Source: Pseudomonas gregormendelii
Lineage (GTDB): Bacteria > Pseudomonadota > Gammaproteobacteria > Pseudomonadales > Pseudomonadaceae
Assembly: GCF_017114825.1 (NCBI RefSeq)
Contig: NZ_JADEVO010000003.1
Coordinates: 1 to 64,000 of the forward strand
DNA: 64,000 nt
Direction of reading: 5' to 3'
Made by a program: the position numbers and the translations under genes
The notes under the pieces: model-generated
Databases searched by the model: none
What the model was told of the DNA's origin: nothing
What the model saw: only the letters and a program-made list of their open reading frames with translations
Part shown: piece after piece, positions 54,478 through 62,952 of the stretch
Numbering within the stretch: the stretch's first letter is position 1
Layout of the letters: every line of letters begins with the position of its first letter

Positions 54478-54604
54478 GACATGCAAATCCTAACCTTGTT
54501 TCCCAATTGGTAACGATTGCTATTGAGAAGTTCCCCGGCGAAGCCAACGAGCTATCGACACTGAGGCTAATCGAATACACACGCCCACAGGAATCACTCC
54601 TGCT

Positions 54605-54697
54605 CTACCCGGAAAACATGAAGCTCACCATCACCATCAGCGCTACCCACGTCACTACAAGCGCCAAGGCGAAGCCGAGGATTTCATTCAGGGTCAT
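54605..54697 (-). CDS. 30-aa membrane peptide
   Basis: This short ORF encodes 30 residues, nearly all hydrophobic (MTLNEILGFALALVVTWVAL followed by a Met/Val-rich end and SG). It is predicted to span the membrane once. It starts 13 bp after the end of the next micro-ORF upstream on the same strand. Phage-element membrane micropeptides of this type may act in lysis, exclusion or toxin function; there is no direct evidence here. Confidence 0.4.
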   Translation of the reverse strand: MTLNEILGFALALVVTWVALMVMVSFMFSG

Positions 54698-54710
54698 AGG
54701 CGCAAACCGT

Positions 54711-54800
54711 TCACCAATTCATCATTGCGTAAGTCCACATCCAGCCAGCCCAGACAACGGAAAGTAACGCCAGAATTACAAGGAAGGCGCGGGTGCCCAT
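54711..54800 (-). CDS. 29-aa membrane peptide
   Basis: This short ORF encodes 29 residues (MGTRAFLVILALLSVVWAGW then MWTYAMMNW), a single membrane helix rich in Trp, Leu and Val. It is directly upstream of a second membrane micro-ORF on the same strand. The ribosome binding site is weak. The pair is an unusual arrangement that would be missed by a length cutoff. Confidence 0.4.
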   Translation of the reverse strand: MGTRAFLVILALLSVVWAGWMWTYAMMNW

Positions 54801-54920
54801 ACTTAACATCACTGGGTGTGTACGATTTTCCACGATGATACCGCGTCAGCAAAAGGCTGAGAATAACCCTCAGGGAAACCCCTACAAAACCTATCCCAAA
54901 CCCGGTGCGCCTAACTCTCT

Positions 54921-54935
54921 CTATCAGGATGATAG
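54921..54935. promoter_or_regulatory. 15-bp palindrome, candidate operator
   Basis: CTATCAGGATGATAG is a perfect 6-bp inverted repeat with a 3-base centre, and a third TGATAG follows at 54939. It lies in the region between the leftward small genes and the rightward gene at 55183. Confidence 0.45.
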
Positions 54936-55182
54936 GTGTGATAGATTCTCTCTAAGCGAGCATATCCGTGGCCTGTGCAGAATCTAGGTCAAGCTTGATT
55001 CGGTGATTCCATTCACCGCTGAGGTTTCTACGCCAAAACGACGAATTCACACCAGAAACACCGGATTCGCCTTTGTCATCCTCTTCAAAGTCGAATACAC
55101 AAAATACAACCGGGGTCAACAGAAATTTGACGGGTGGTAAAATCGGTGTTTCACTGGCGACTCAAATTGAATGGAGATGAAA

Positions 55183-55320
55183 ATGAAACTTTACAAAGAC
55201 GCTCTTAATTCCCTTGTCGCTGGCGAGTATTCGCAGGCGGATGATGGTGATAGCTTCATGAAAATTGCCATCACTCTTGCTGGTCGTCAGTACGTCGCGC
55301 AACTCAACGCCACCGCGTAA
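55183..55320 (+). CDS. 45-aa small protein
   Basis: This ORF has 45 codons, an ATG preceded by a strong ATGGAGATGAAA site, and a sequence (MKLYKDALNSLVAGEYSQAD, later MKIAITLAGRQYVAQLN) that looks like a genuine small helix-plus-strand protein. An ATG 12 bases upstream adds four residues. Family not recognised. It lies 177 bp before the small recombinase, with the paired CTAATTAACA repeat in between. Confidence 0.5.
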   Translation: MKLYKDALNSLVAGEYSQADDGDSFMKIAITLAGRQYVAQLNATA

Positions 55321-55380
55321 CCCCTCGCATCAAATGCAGCCCGCGCCTGATCAACAACGGCTGCGCCCTGAATTCCATTC

Positions 55381-55463
55381 CTAATTAACAGAATAGCATT
55401 GTGTAAATTAGCCAGCCCTTTAAAACCCTTGCTATCGCTCTGTGTGTCGTGTTCTAATTAACA
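55381..55463 (+). repeat. Direct repeats CTAATTAACA
   Basis: CTAATTAACA is at 55381-55390 and 55454-55463, 73 bp apart, in the same orientation, just upstream of the small recombinase gene. They may be its binding sites or promoter-region operators. Confidence 0.5.
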
Positions 55464-55497
55464 CATCAAGCCAATAACCAATGTAGTGTTAAGTAGA

Positions 55498-56052
55498 ATG
55501 AACATCGTAGAGGCAGTGAAAACAGAGGGTGAGGCTGAGGTGATCGCTCGTAAGCTCGCCTTGAACGCAAAGGGCAACACCCTGTATGCAGACATCTGGC
55601 GTTTCGGTGTGAACACCGCACTCCGTATCTCCGACTTGTTGAGCCTTCCCTTTGCAGACGTGAAGGGTGACAAGCTGGTGATCGTTGAGAGTAAGACCGG
55701 CAAGAGCCGCACCATCCACCTCAACAGTAGTGCCAAGGCCATCATAGAGCGCCGTATGAAGGCACACCCTGACCACGCGTTCCTGTTTCAAGTGGACAGC
55801 AACCGGGCGAAGAACAAGCCTGTTAGTAGGGTAGCCGTAGCCACTGCGTTCAAGGCCGTAGGCGATGAGCTGGGCATTCAGTTAGGCACCCATAGCATGA
55901 GGAAAACACGCGGCTGGCTGATGTATAGCGCTGGTGTTTCTATCGAGATGATTTGCAAGGTGTTGAACCACTCAAGCCCCGCCGTAACGATGGCGTACAT
56001 CGGTATCACTCAAGCCGAGGTGGACGCGACATACCATGAGTTCGTGTTCTGA
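55498..56052 (+). CDS. Small tyrosine recombinase (catalytic domain only)
   Basis: This 184-residue protein (ATG start; a GTG start 12 bases upstream is possible) is a tyrosine recombinase without the usual N-terminal arm or core-binding domain. The active-site residues are present: Arg in TALRISDL, Lys in ESKTGKSRTI, H-x-x-R in THSMRKTR, His in LNHSSPAVT and the nucleophile Tyr in MAYIGI. The size is that of FimB/FimE invertases. It is the element's second recombinase and could act in inversion, dimer resolution or excision. Confidence 0.82.
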   Translation: MNIVEAVKTEGEAEVIARKLALNAKGNTLYADIWRFGVNTALRISDLLSLPFADVKGDKLVIVESKTGKSRTIHLNSSAKAIIERRMKAHPDHAFLFQVDSNRAKNKPVSRVAVATAFKAVGDELGIQLGTHSMRKTRGWLMYSAGVSIEMICKVLNHSSPAVTMAYIGITQAEVDATYHEFVF

Positions 56053-56072
56053 CAACGAATACAGACACCCAT

Positions 56073-56091
56073 AGCCCGCCTTGCGCGGGCT
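56073..56091 (+). terminator. Hairpin after the small recombinase
   Basis: AGCCCGC, loop CTTGC, GCGGGCT; no T-run, so a possible but weak terminator. The stretch 56092-56526 after it holds repeated AGGCT/AGAG motifs (for example GAGGCTTATAC and GAGCCTTACAGG) but no convincing ORF. Confidence 0.5.
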
Positions 56092-56526
56092 TAGTCGTAC
56101 ATATAGCCCTAACAGTCAGTAAGCACATCACATTACACATACAATACCATCTGTAAGCTCCTACAGTGCTCTCAGAGGCGTTTAGAGTGTGTAGGTGCTA
56201 CATAGGTAGCTGTATGAGGCTTATACGTCCTTAGAGAGCCTTACAGGAGGCTATGTGTAGATGAGAGACGTTCTTATTTCTCCTTTTATAGCTTTTCCAA
56301 AAAGGGTGTATCTTTCTGGTGTTAACTGGTTTTGCTGGTTCTCTGGGAATCTCGTCTATTATTCACGCCGTGCCCACTCGTATCGGAGCTTGCAGGAGAC
56401 AGTCCTAACGGTGCGGGTGGGCCACCAGATTACTTTTTCGGCCAGGAATTCAGCTCAATCCGAAGTTGGTCAAAATTTTCGGCGAAAAATGGGATTCTCA
56501 GCAATATCGCCCCTCAGGATGAGCCC

Positions 56527-57255
56527 GTGTTAGAACCTTACAACTGGGAGGTATTGCCCTCCGATATTCGTGCTGCCACTAACGGCAGTGCTGTTGCAGA
56601 GTATCTGGCACATGTAGTGATGCCTTCGATTGCCGCGTTAGAGCAGAGACGCCATGACTTAGCGCTTGCAGATGATCCGGGTTCGAAGTTTGCCCTTGCA
56701 GATCATCCTCAGTTAGTGAAGCGAACGCACAAGACGTTCTGTCTCGCCATCCATTCCTTGTATGAGCAGCAGCTACGGTCCTACTTACACCTTTGTACTT
56801 GGGACTACCCTGTTGAGAGTGTTACGCGGAGACACCAACTGGAGAAAAGTACATGGGGTAAGGAGTTGAACGCACTGTTCTTTAAGGTGCGTGGGCTGAA
56901 GCTAGATGGCTTCGCCTCTTACCCGGTGCTAACTCAGTTGAATTTGATGGCTAACGCTTGTCGTCACGGTGAGGGCAGTTCAGCAAGGAGTCTTTACGAG
57001 GCTCACCCTGAGTTGTGGCCCTCCATTAAGCGGTTCCAATGGGAGGATGAGCTACCCAAGATGCTCTCATTTCAGAGCTTGGAAATCACCTTAGAGCAGC
57101 TGGCCCAGTACGCAGATGCCATTTCCTTGTTCTGGTTGGATTTGCAGTGCCAGCGGATAGAGGATTTTGCAGACGAGCCATCAGCCTACGTGAGTTTCCT
57201 GCGGGAGAAGCGGGTGTCTCTACTCGCAAGTGTCACACGTTCTCCCAGGATCTAA
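56527..57255 (+). CDS. Unknown protein, HEPN-like candidate
   Basis: The protein has 242 residues from a GTG at 56527 that follows CAGGATGAGCCC; the frame is open 195 bp further upstream but that part looks non-native. The segment NACRHGEGSSARSLYEAHPE, near residue 155, resembles the small conserved motif of HEPN-like abortive-infection proteins, with Arg and His adjacent. The rest is helical. Similar genes occur in defence islands. The function is inferred with low confidence. Its stop overlaps the convergent gene by 4 bp. Confidence 0.55.
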   Translation: MLEPYNWEVLPSDIRAATNGSAVAEYLAHVVMPSIAALEQRRHDLALADDPGSKFALADHPQLVKRTHKTFCLAIHSLYEQQLRSYLHLCTWDYPVESVTRRHQLEKSTWGKELNALFFKVRGLKLDGFASYPVLTQLNLMANACRHGEGSSARSLYEAHPELWPSIKRFQWEDELPKMLSFQSLEITLEQLAQYADAISLFWLDLQCQRIEDFADEPSAYVSFLREKRVSLLASVTRSPRI

Positions 57256-57560
57256 GGCTTCACCTCGTGCACACCGTAGCTGTACGTCATGCGTGCAATT
57301 TCCCGCTCTCGGTCCGCCGCGTAACACTCGCTCAATCGCTGGTTAGTTCTCTGATGCTCAACCCTGAGCAGTGCCAGTTCTCGGCCTTGGTCACGGTGCA
57401 TGATGATCATGCCTGCGATGGTTTGGTGCGCACGCCGAAGGTCACACCGTGTCACCTCAAGCTCTGAGTGCAAAAGGTCGCACTCATGCCTAAGCATGTC
57501 TTCCATGCTAGGAAGACCAAGCTCGAAACCCTCGGTTGAAATCAGATCATCGTCAGTCAT
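57252..57560 (-). CDS. Coiled-coil protein
   Basis: This 102-residue protein has two charged helices (ECDLLHSELEVTRCDLRRAH and LALLRVEHQRTNQRLSECY), suggesting a coiled coil. No family is recognised and no good ribosome binding site precedes MTDDDLIS; starts up to 20 residues upstream are possible. It converges on the HEPN-like gene. Such short helical proteins are common as phage-island regulators. Confidence 0.5.
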   Translation of the reverse strand: MTDDDLISTEGFELGLPSMEDMLRHECDLLHSELEVTRCDLRRAHQTIAGMIIMHRDQGRELALLRVEHQRTNQRLSECYAADREREIARMTYSYGVHEVKP

Positions 57561-57773
57561 GTTCGGTAGCGCCAAATACTGGATACACATACAGTATCTC
57601 TTCCAGTGCATCGGCTTCAAGGCTAGCGTGACGAAGGGTGATGCTTATACCTAAAGTGGTTAGTCGTGTGTATTTCTTATTCGAATCACATTACGGTCGC
57701 AATATACACAGGCGAAGCCAGAGCCTTTGATTTTGCCTTGCGCGTGGCAAGCGGAGCTTGCAGGTAATCCCAT

Positions 57774-57974
57774 TTGACCGAAGGTCACGAGTAACCCCGT
57801 GACAGCGTTCGCTGTCGTGTCTGCACCCAAGCAAAAGGCAAGATCAAAATCAAAAGCTTGATTTGTGTACAGGTTGTATTTGTTCGAGGTGAACCCCGAG
57901 CGTTGAGGTGTTCCCACCGCTGGAGTCAATCGTGACCTTCGGTCAAAGGTATATTCCTGTCAGCGTGCGCTGAC
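57774..57974. repeat. Structured non-coding region with nested inverted repeats
   Basis: An 18-bp perfect inverted repeat (TTTGACCGAAGGTCACGA at 57774 and its reverse complement at 57930) encloses a GACAGCG-TT-CGCTGTC hairpin (57802-57817). A similar GTCAGCG-TG-CGCTGAC hairpin (57959-57974) lies directly after the integrase stop. No convincing ORF is present. Likely roles are an origin-like or recombination region, an RNA, or the int terminator. Confidence 0.65.
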
Positions 57975-57976
57975 GT

Positions 57977-59440
57977 TTAAACGGTTTGTATGGTTGGAAG
58001 TTTCGATATGGCGTCAAGCTTCTGTTTCGGTGATGAGCCATCCGAGTACACATCGAACGTCACCGTGCCGGTTTCATGGCCTACAAGTTCCTTGATTAGC
58101 CTGTCTGCTACGTCTGCCCGCACCAACGAAGTTATGGCCGTTGCCCTGATGCTGTGGAATACACGGGTGCGATCAAACCCCATGGCGGTCTTCAACCGAC
58201 CGAACGCCTTACTCAGTGCATCCGAACGAATCCCATATTTGTTGTTGCTGTCGGTAGGCACCAGATAACCGTCCGTAGAAGCTTTGGCGAGTCGATTCAC
58301 CAGCGCCGTTAGCTTGGGGTGGATTGGCACCTGTCTAATCCCTGCAACGGTCTTCGAATCCACGATATCGAACATCCTCACCGCATCGATGGTTATCAAA
58401 TTCTCCGTGCGAAGCTGACAAAGCTCTTCGATGCGACCACCGCTGTACCCGCCTAACAAGATCAGGTCTGCAAGCGCGCCTAGGTTCTGTTCCTTCGCTG
58501 CTGCGTACAAAGTGCCGACCTCTTCAACGGTGAATGCCTTGCGTTTCGCGTCGAGTTTGGCCTTGCCCTTGAGTGTAGGTAGCGTGTGCTTCTCGAATGG
58601 GTTCACATGCCCTTTGAAGGACTGTCGCCATTGGGGCTCATGCTGCATCGACCATTGCCAAAACTGACTGCCAGCAAGCAGATACTGTTGTTTTGTCTTG
58701 CTGCTGAGCTTCATGCCCTGTAGCCAAGCACTCACCGAATCAAAGTCGAGGGAGGTGCCTGTTTGTTGCAGATGCTCCGACAGGTTCAGCAGTTTCGCCT
58801 CCTGTTGATTCACTGTTTTGAGTGCGACGTGATGTTCGAGTCTATAGGTGCGGAAAGCTGCCAGACGTGCCTTTGTAATGGGGGATCGAGTTTTGTAACT
58901 GGTAGGGTCTTTGACTAGGACGGCTAGTTCGTCCTTCTGATCAGGGGTTAGGTTGTGACTTTCGGTAAGTCGTCTTCCGACAAAACCCTTGAACATGTCC
59001 GCTAGGTCATCCTCAAGTTTGATCATCCCCATCGGCTCACCCCTACGGCGTTCAATCATCGCTTTAAGGGCTGCAACTAACTCTGGATTTTCCATCGCCC
59101 GTTTTACCGCTTCTGGATCAGGCTCTGGCAGAGGTGGGACTTTCTCACCGATTCTTGCTCGCTTTGCATTTGTCGCCATCTCTTCAAATTTTTCAACCAT
59201 CGTAACTACGTTTTCTTGCCAGCCGTCTGCCAATTGCTTGCCTTGCCGTGCGGCCATGATCTGGGCTGTCCATGTGGCAAGGATCGGCAGACGACGATCA
59301 AGGGCTTCCTTGTGCACCCCCGTCCTCAGCGACTTAGATAATACCCGGCGACCTCCGAACGCTTCCCGTACGTCCTTGGGAATGTCTAGCCTCACGTGAT
59401 ATGTGCCGCCTTGTAGTTCAAGATTGTTCGCCTTAGGCAT
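57977..59440 (-). CDS. int: Tyrosine-recombinase integrase of the element
   Basis: This is a 487-residue integrase. It has an N-terminal arm-binding (DUF6538-like) part beginning MPKANNLELQGGTYHVRLD, a core-binding middle and a catalytic C-terminal half. The active site has Arg in GGRIEEL, Lys in DSKTVAG, H-x-x-R in FHSIRATA, His in VGHETG and Tyr in FDVYSDG. It lies next to attR, points left and would catalyse integration and excision at tRNA-Ser. GGGAGAAAACC is upstream of the ATG, and its promoter overlaps the right arm-type site, so integrase may control its own expression. Confidence 0.95.
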   Translation of the reverse strand: MPKANNLELQGGTYHVRLDIPKDVREAFGGRRVLSKSLRTGVHKEALDRRLPILATWTAQIMAARQGKQLADGWQENVVTMVEKFEEMATNAKRARIGEKVPPLPEPDPEAVKRAMENPELVAALKAMIERRRGEPMGMIKLEDDLADMFKGFVGRRLTESHNLTPDQKDELAVLVKDPTSYKTRSPITKARLAAFRTYRLEHHVALKTVNQQEAKLLNLSEHLQQTGTSLDFDSVSAWLQGMKLSSKTKQQYLLAGSQFWQWSMQHEPQWRQSFKGHVNPFEKHTLPTLKGKAKLDAKRKAFTVEEVGTLYAAAKEQNLGALADLILLGGYSGGRIEELCQLRTENLITIDAVRMFDIVDSKTVAGIRQVPIHPKLTALVNRLAKASTDGYLVPTDSNNKYGIRSDALSKAFGRLKTAMGFDRTRVFHSIRATAITSLVRADVADRLIKELVGHETGTVTFDVYSDGSSPKQKLDAISKLPTIQTV

Positions 59441-59457
59441 GGTTGGTTTTCTCCCAG

Positions 59458-59483
59458 TTCTACGTAACTATTCTACGTAAAAT
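59458..59483 (+). repeat. Right arm-type site: 26-bp repeat
   Basis: This is identical to 47529-47554, with two TTCTACGTA copies. It lies 57 bp inside attR and just upstream of the integrase start codon. Confidence 0.8.
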
Positions 59484-59540
59484 ATTCTGGAAAGCCAGAA
59501 AACACGGTGTTTGTTGGGTTGAATTGCTGCTTATAGAGAG

Positions 59541-59557
59541 TCCCTATCTCTCCGCCA
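59541..59557 (+). other. attR core (17 bp)
   Basis: TCCCTATCTCTCCGCCA is an exact copy of the tRNA-Ser(CGA) 3' end, without the rest of the tRNA. It marks the right junction with the ancestral chromosome. Confidence 0.9.
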
Positions 59558-59565
59558 TTACATAG

Positions 59566-59603
59566 AAAAAGCCCCGTAGCTGAGAAGTTACGGGGCTTTT
59601 TTG
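59566..59603 (+). terminator. Ancestral tRNA-Ser terminator
   Basis: AAAAAGCCCCGTA and TACGGGGCTTTTTT flank an 8- to 10-base loop. It resembles the terminator after attL and was presumably the tRNA terminator before the element inserted. Confidence 0.9.
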
Positions 59604-59778
59604 TTTCTGATGGTTTTTGTTCTCCTGTCCCCTCCCGCGATGTTCTTCGCTCCCACGTTTTTATGGCTGCAAGAATGCGAATGAGCGACCGCTGATCGTT
59701 ATATGGCCGATTGTTCCCACTCAGTGGGAAACCTGTTTCAGTTAATGAGAAACATCGTGCCACCATGCAGGCAATAGC

Positions 59779-60516
59779 ATGGGGCCAACAATGAACTACA
59801 ACACGCCAACCGATCGCTTGCTGCAAATCCTCGTAACCCTGGGGCAGTCCGGTGAGGCGATCTCCGCCAAAGAGCTGTCCGAGCAGCTGGCCCAGCCGCT
59901 CAGCAGCATCTATCGCCATCTTAAAACCCTCCTGCGCTGGGGCCTGGCCGAAGAAAACGGCCACGGCCGCTACTTGCCGGGGCCTGCCTGTTTGCAACTG
60001 GCCAAAAAGTTCGACCGCGAAGCGGTGTTGGTGACGTTGGCCAAGCCCGAGCTCAAGCGCCTGGCCGAGCAAACCCAGGAAAGCGTTGCGTTAATGGTGC
60101 CCAGTAACGGTCAGGCCATTTGCATTGAGCTGATCGACAGCCCGCAACCGCTGCGCTGCTGCTACCAAAAGGGGTTGGCGCAACCATTGCTGGTGGGCGC
60201 TTCGGCGCGGGTGTTGCTGGCGCACATGGATGAGGCGCAAAGCCTGTCGGCGCTGCTGGCCCAAGGCGTCGACAGCGGCGAAGTTGCGACCTATCAGCGC
60301 AGTTTTGCCGAGATCCGGGCTGCCGGTTACGCCGTGAGTCAAAGTGAAATCGACGACGGCATTTGGGGGGTCAGTGCGCCTTTGATCGACAGCCGCGACC
60401 GCCTGCAAGGCGCTATCAGCCTCATGGCCCCTGCCTTCCGGGCTCAACAGCGCACTGAACGCCTGATCCGCTGGACCCGTGATGTGGCGCTGCGTCTGAG
60501 CGCCCGGCTCGACTGA
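59779..60516 (+). CDS. IclR-family transcriptional regulator
   Basis: This 245-residue protein has an N-terminal winged helix-turn-helix (residues about 8-65, [20 protein letters not shown]) and an IclR effector-binding domain at about 85-240 ([25 protein letters not shown]). It probably regulates the two genes that follow. The ATG at 59779 is used; MNYNTPT, four codons later, is an alternative. The gene begins soon after the element ends, so its upstream region could be affected by the insertion. Confidence 0.9.
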   Translation: MGPTMNYNTPTDRLLQILVTLGQSGEAISAKELSEQLAQPLSSIYRHLKTLLRWGLAEENGHGRYLPGPACLQLAKKFDREAVLVTLAKPELKRLAEQTQESVALMVPSNGQAICIELIDSPQPLRCCYQKGLAQPLLVGASARVLLAHMDEAQSLSALLAQGVDSGEVATYQRSFAEIRAAGYAVSQSEIDDGIWGVSAPLIDSRDRLQGAISLMAPAFRAQQRTERLIRWTRDVALRLSARLD

Positions 60517-60536
60517 ATTTGACTGGAGTTTCAAAC

Positions 60537-61475
60537 ATGACCGTTGTTCCTGACATGCCATTGTGGACGGGTCGCATTGACGACGCCGAAGGGCAAGGCG
60601 CGCTGCGCTGGCACCAATGGGTCAAACCCTTTGCGCAAAACCAGCCTGCGGGTGTCGCACTGGTTGGTTTGGCCTGTGATGAAGGGGTCAAACGCAACCA
60701 GGGCCGCACCGGTGCACGCCAAGGCCCGACAGAACTGCGCAAGGCTTTAGCCAACCTGGCGTGGCACGGCCACGCGCCGCTGTATGACGCCGGCGATGTG
60801 AGTTGTACCGACAGCAACCTCGAAGGCGCACAGCAGAGCTACGCCCACCACGTCAGCGAGTTGCTCGACCAGGGACATTTACCGCTGGGGCTGGGTGGTG
60901 GCCATGAAATCGCTTTTGCAAGTTTTAGCGGCCTGGCCGATCACTTGCGCAAACGCACGGCGAAGGCCCGTATCGGTGTACTTAATTTCGACGCGCATTT
61001 TGACTTGCGCCTTGCCGAACAAAGCAGTTCAGGCACTCCTTTTCGCCAGATCGCCGAGTATTGCCAGCGCGCTGAAATGCCCTTCACTTACGGCTGCCTG
61101 GGTGTTAGTCAGCTCAACAATACTCAGGCACTGTTCGAGCAGGCGCAGCGGCTGAATGTGCGTTTTCGCCTCGACCGTGAGATGAACAGCTGGGACGTTA
61201 CCGCCTGCGAAAGATTCATCGATGATTTTTTGCAAGACGTCGATTACCTCTACATGACCATCTGCCTCGATGTTCTGCCCGCTAGCCAGGCGCCCGGCGT
61301 CAGTGCGCCGTCTGCCCATGGCGTGGACATGCAAATCGTCGAGCATCTGGCGCGCTATGCCAAAGCCAGCGGTAAATTGCGCATGGCCGACATCGCCGAA
61401 CTCAACCCCAGCCTTGATATCGAAAACCGAACCGCCCGCATTGGCGCGCGTCTGCTCGCAAGCCTGATTGATTAA
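60537..61475 (+). CDS. hutG: Formimidoylglutamase (arginase family)
   Basis: This is a 312-residue arginase-fold enzyme. The metal-binding motifs are GGGHE (LGGGHEIAF), DAHFDLR ([10 protein letters not shown]) and the later CLDVLPAS, where the second Asp of the usual SxDxDxxDP has drifted. It likely hydrolyses N-formimidoyl-L-glutamate to glutamate and formamide in histidine breakdown. There is no other hut gene here, so a related guanidino- or ureido-hydrolase is possible. The ATG follows CTGGAGTTTCAAAC. Confidence 0.8.
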   Translation: MTVVPDMPLWTGRIDDAEGQGALRWHQWVKPFAQNQPAGVALVGLACDEGVKRNQGRTGARQGPTELRKALANLAWHGHAPLYDAGDVSCTDSNLEGAQQSYAHHVSELLDQGHLPLGLGGGHEIAFASFSGLADHLRKRTAKARIGVLNFDAHFDLRLAEQSSSGTPFRQIAEYCQRAEMPFTYGCLGVSQLNNTQALFEQAQRLNVRFRLDREMNSWDVTACERFIDDFLQDVDYLYMTICLDVLPASQAPGVSAPSAHGVDMQIVEHLARYAKASGKLRMADIAELNPSLDIENRTARIGARLLASLID

Positions 61476-61531
61476 GTTTTCGAAAATCCTTGAAACCACT
61501 TGTTAAATCATAAGAAAAAGAGAAATTCGCC

Positions 61532-62740
61532 ATGCTGACATTCGAACTGGATGCGCTGAGTACCCTTGCTCTCGCGTTGCTTCTCCTGGGCTTGGGTGCA
61601 CAACTGAAAAAACGCAGTTACTGGCTGCGCCAACTGTGTGTTCCCGCACCGGTGATTGGCGGCTTTGGTTTTGCCCTGCTGATTTGGCTGCTACGCAGCC
61701 AACAGTGGCTGAACCTGACCCTCGACACCAGCTTGCAAACCCCGTTGATGGTGGCTTTCTTTACCACTGTCGGCCTGGGCGGCAGCCTGGGCTTGCTGCG
61801 TAAAGGCGGCAAGTTACTGTTTATCTACCTGGGGGCGTGCTGGGGCTTGGCGCTGGTGCAGAACGTAGTCGGCGTAAGCGTTGCCAAACTGTTGGGTATT
61901 GATCCGTTACTGGGAATCATGGCCGGTGCGGTGTCCCTGGAAGGCGGTTTTGGTGCGGCGGCGGCTTTCGGCCCGATTGCTGAAAACCTCGGTGCCGTCG
62001 GCGCGACTACTGCGGCGCTGGCGGCCGCGACCTTTGGTATGGTGGCGGGCGGTTTGTTGGGTAGCCCGCTGGCGCGCTGGTTGATTGAGCGCAACAAACT
62101 CACGGTTAAAGCGGAAGCGGTGGGCAGCCTCAAGGCGTTCGAAGACGTGGTCCATAACCCGCCTGCCGCGCTGGATGCACCGACCCTGTTGCGCTTGTTG
62201 ACCTGCATCGTGGTGATCATGGTCCTGGGTTTCTGGCTGGGCACCAGCTTGCAGCAGCACTTGGGCATTGTGTTGCCCAGCTATGTGGGCGCGATGTTTG
62301 TGGCGATTATTTTGCGCAACCTCAATGACCGCAGCCAGGCGATCGACATGCCGGACCATGCTGTCAGCACCATTGGCGACGTGTGTTTGGGCATGTTTCT
62401 GACCATGGCCATGATGAGCCTTAAGTTCTGGGAGCTGGAAAAGCTGGGATTGCCGCTGCTGGTGATCCTGGTGGTACAAGTGGTGATCATGATTTTGCTG
62501 TGCGTATTCGTTTTGTTCCGCCTGTTTGGCCGTAACTACGACGCTGCCGTCCTTTGCGCAGGCTTCATGGGGCACGGGCTGGGCGCTACACCCAACGCCG
62601 TGGCCAACATGGGGGCTATCTGTGACCACTACAAAGTGTTCTCGTATAAAGCCTTCATCATCGTGCCGTTGTGCGGCGCCGTGCTGATCGACATTGTGGC
62701 CATCCCGATGATCACCTGGTTTATCAACGCCTTCAGCTAG
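61532..62740 (+). CDS. gltS: Sodium/glutamate symporter GltS
   Basis: This 402-residue membrane protein has about ten helices and the two inverted repeats of GltS, including GAVSLEGGFGAAAAFGP at about 131-147 and AGFMGHGLGATPNAVANM near 345-362, where the Asn-Ala loop binds sodium and glutamate. It imports glutamate. Placed after a formimidoylglutamase and an IclR regulator, it suggests a unit for glutamate-type compounds. No ORF of interest fills the 200 bp that follow. Confidence 0.92.
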   Translation: MLTFELDALSTLALALLLLGLGAQLKKRSYWLRQLCVPAPVIGGFGFALLIWLLRSQQWLNLTLDTSLQTPLMVAFFTTVGLGGSLGLLRKGGKLLFIYLGACWGLALVQNVVGVSVAKLLGIDPLLGIMAGAVSLEGGFGAAAAFGPIAENLGAVGATTAALAAATFGMVAGGLLGSPLARWLIERNKLTVKAEAVGSLKAFEDVVHNPPAALDAPTLLRLLTCIVVIMVLGFWLGTSLQQHLGIVLPSYVGAMFVAIILRNLNDRSQAIDMPDHAVSTIGDVCLGMFLTMAMMSLKFWELEKLGLPLLVILVVQVVIMILLCVFVLFRLFGRNYDAAVLCAGFMGHGLGATPNAVANMGAICDHYKVFSYKAFIIVPLCGAVLIDIVAIPMITWFINAFS

Positions 62741-62952
62741 AGGGCGGTCTCATGTGGACCGAGCGGGTGAAGTGCGTAACCTCCAGTCGATTTGGAGCAG
62801 CGGATGAGCCTCCATCGGCTATTTAATGATGATTAATGGGAGCGGATGATCGAGGTGTTACTGCCGGTGATAACCGTCAGTTTGTCGACGCGGTAAATCC
62901 GATACCGCGTACGTCACCTCAGCCTGAATATCAACTCCAGTTCGGCTCAAAC

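Larger units (their letters stand above)
47460..59557. mobile_element. 12.1-kb integrative element, phage-satellite-like, in tRNA-Ser(CGA)
   Basis: The element is bounded by a 17-bp direct repeat (47460-47476 and 59541-59557) at a tRNA 3' end and carries a tyrosine integrase beside the right end. Inside each end is a 26-bp integrase-arm-like repeat. The coding style is visibly AT-richer than the flanking genes. It encodes a tape-measure protein but no capsid, portal, terminase, tail-tube, lysis or conjugation gene, so it is neither a complete prophage nor a conjugative element. A satellite or a highly reduced prophage fits best. Confidence 0.9.

Noticed and set aside
57660..57929. 89-codon minus-strand ORF
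   Set aside because: It starts with TTG, lies in the inverted-repeat region and its sequence is not protein-like.
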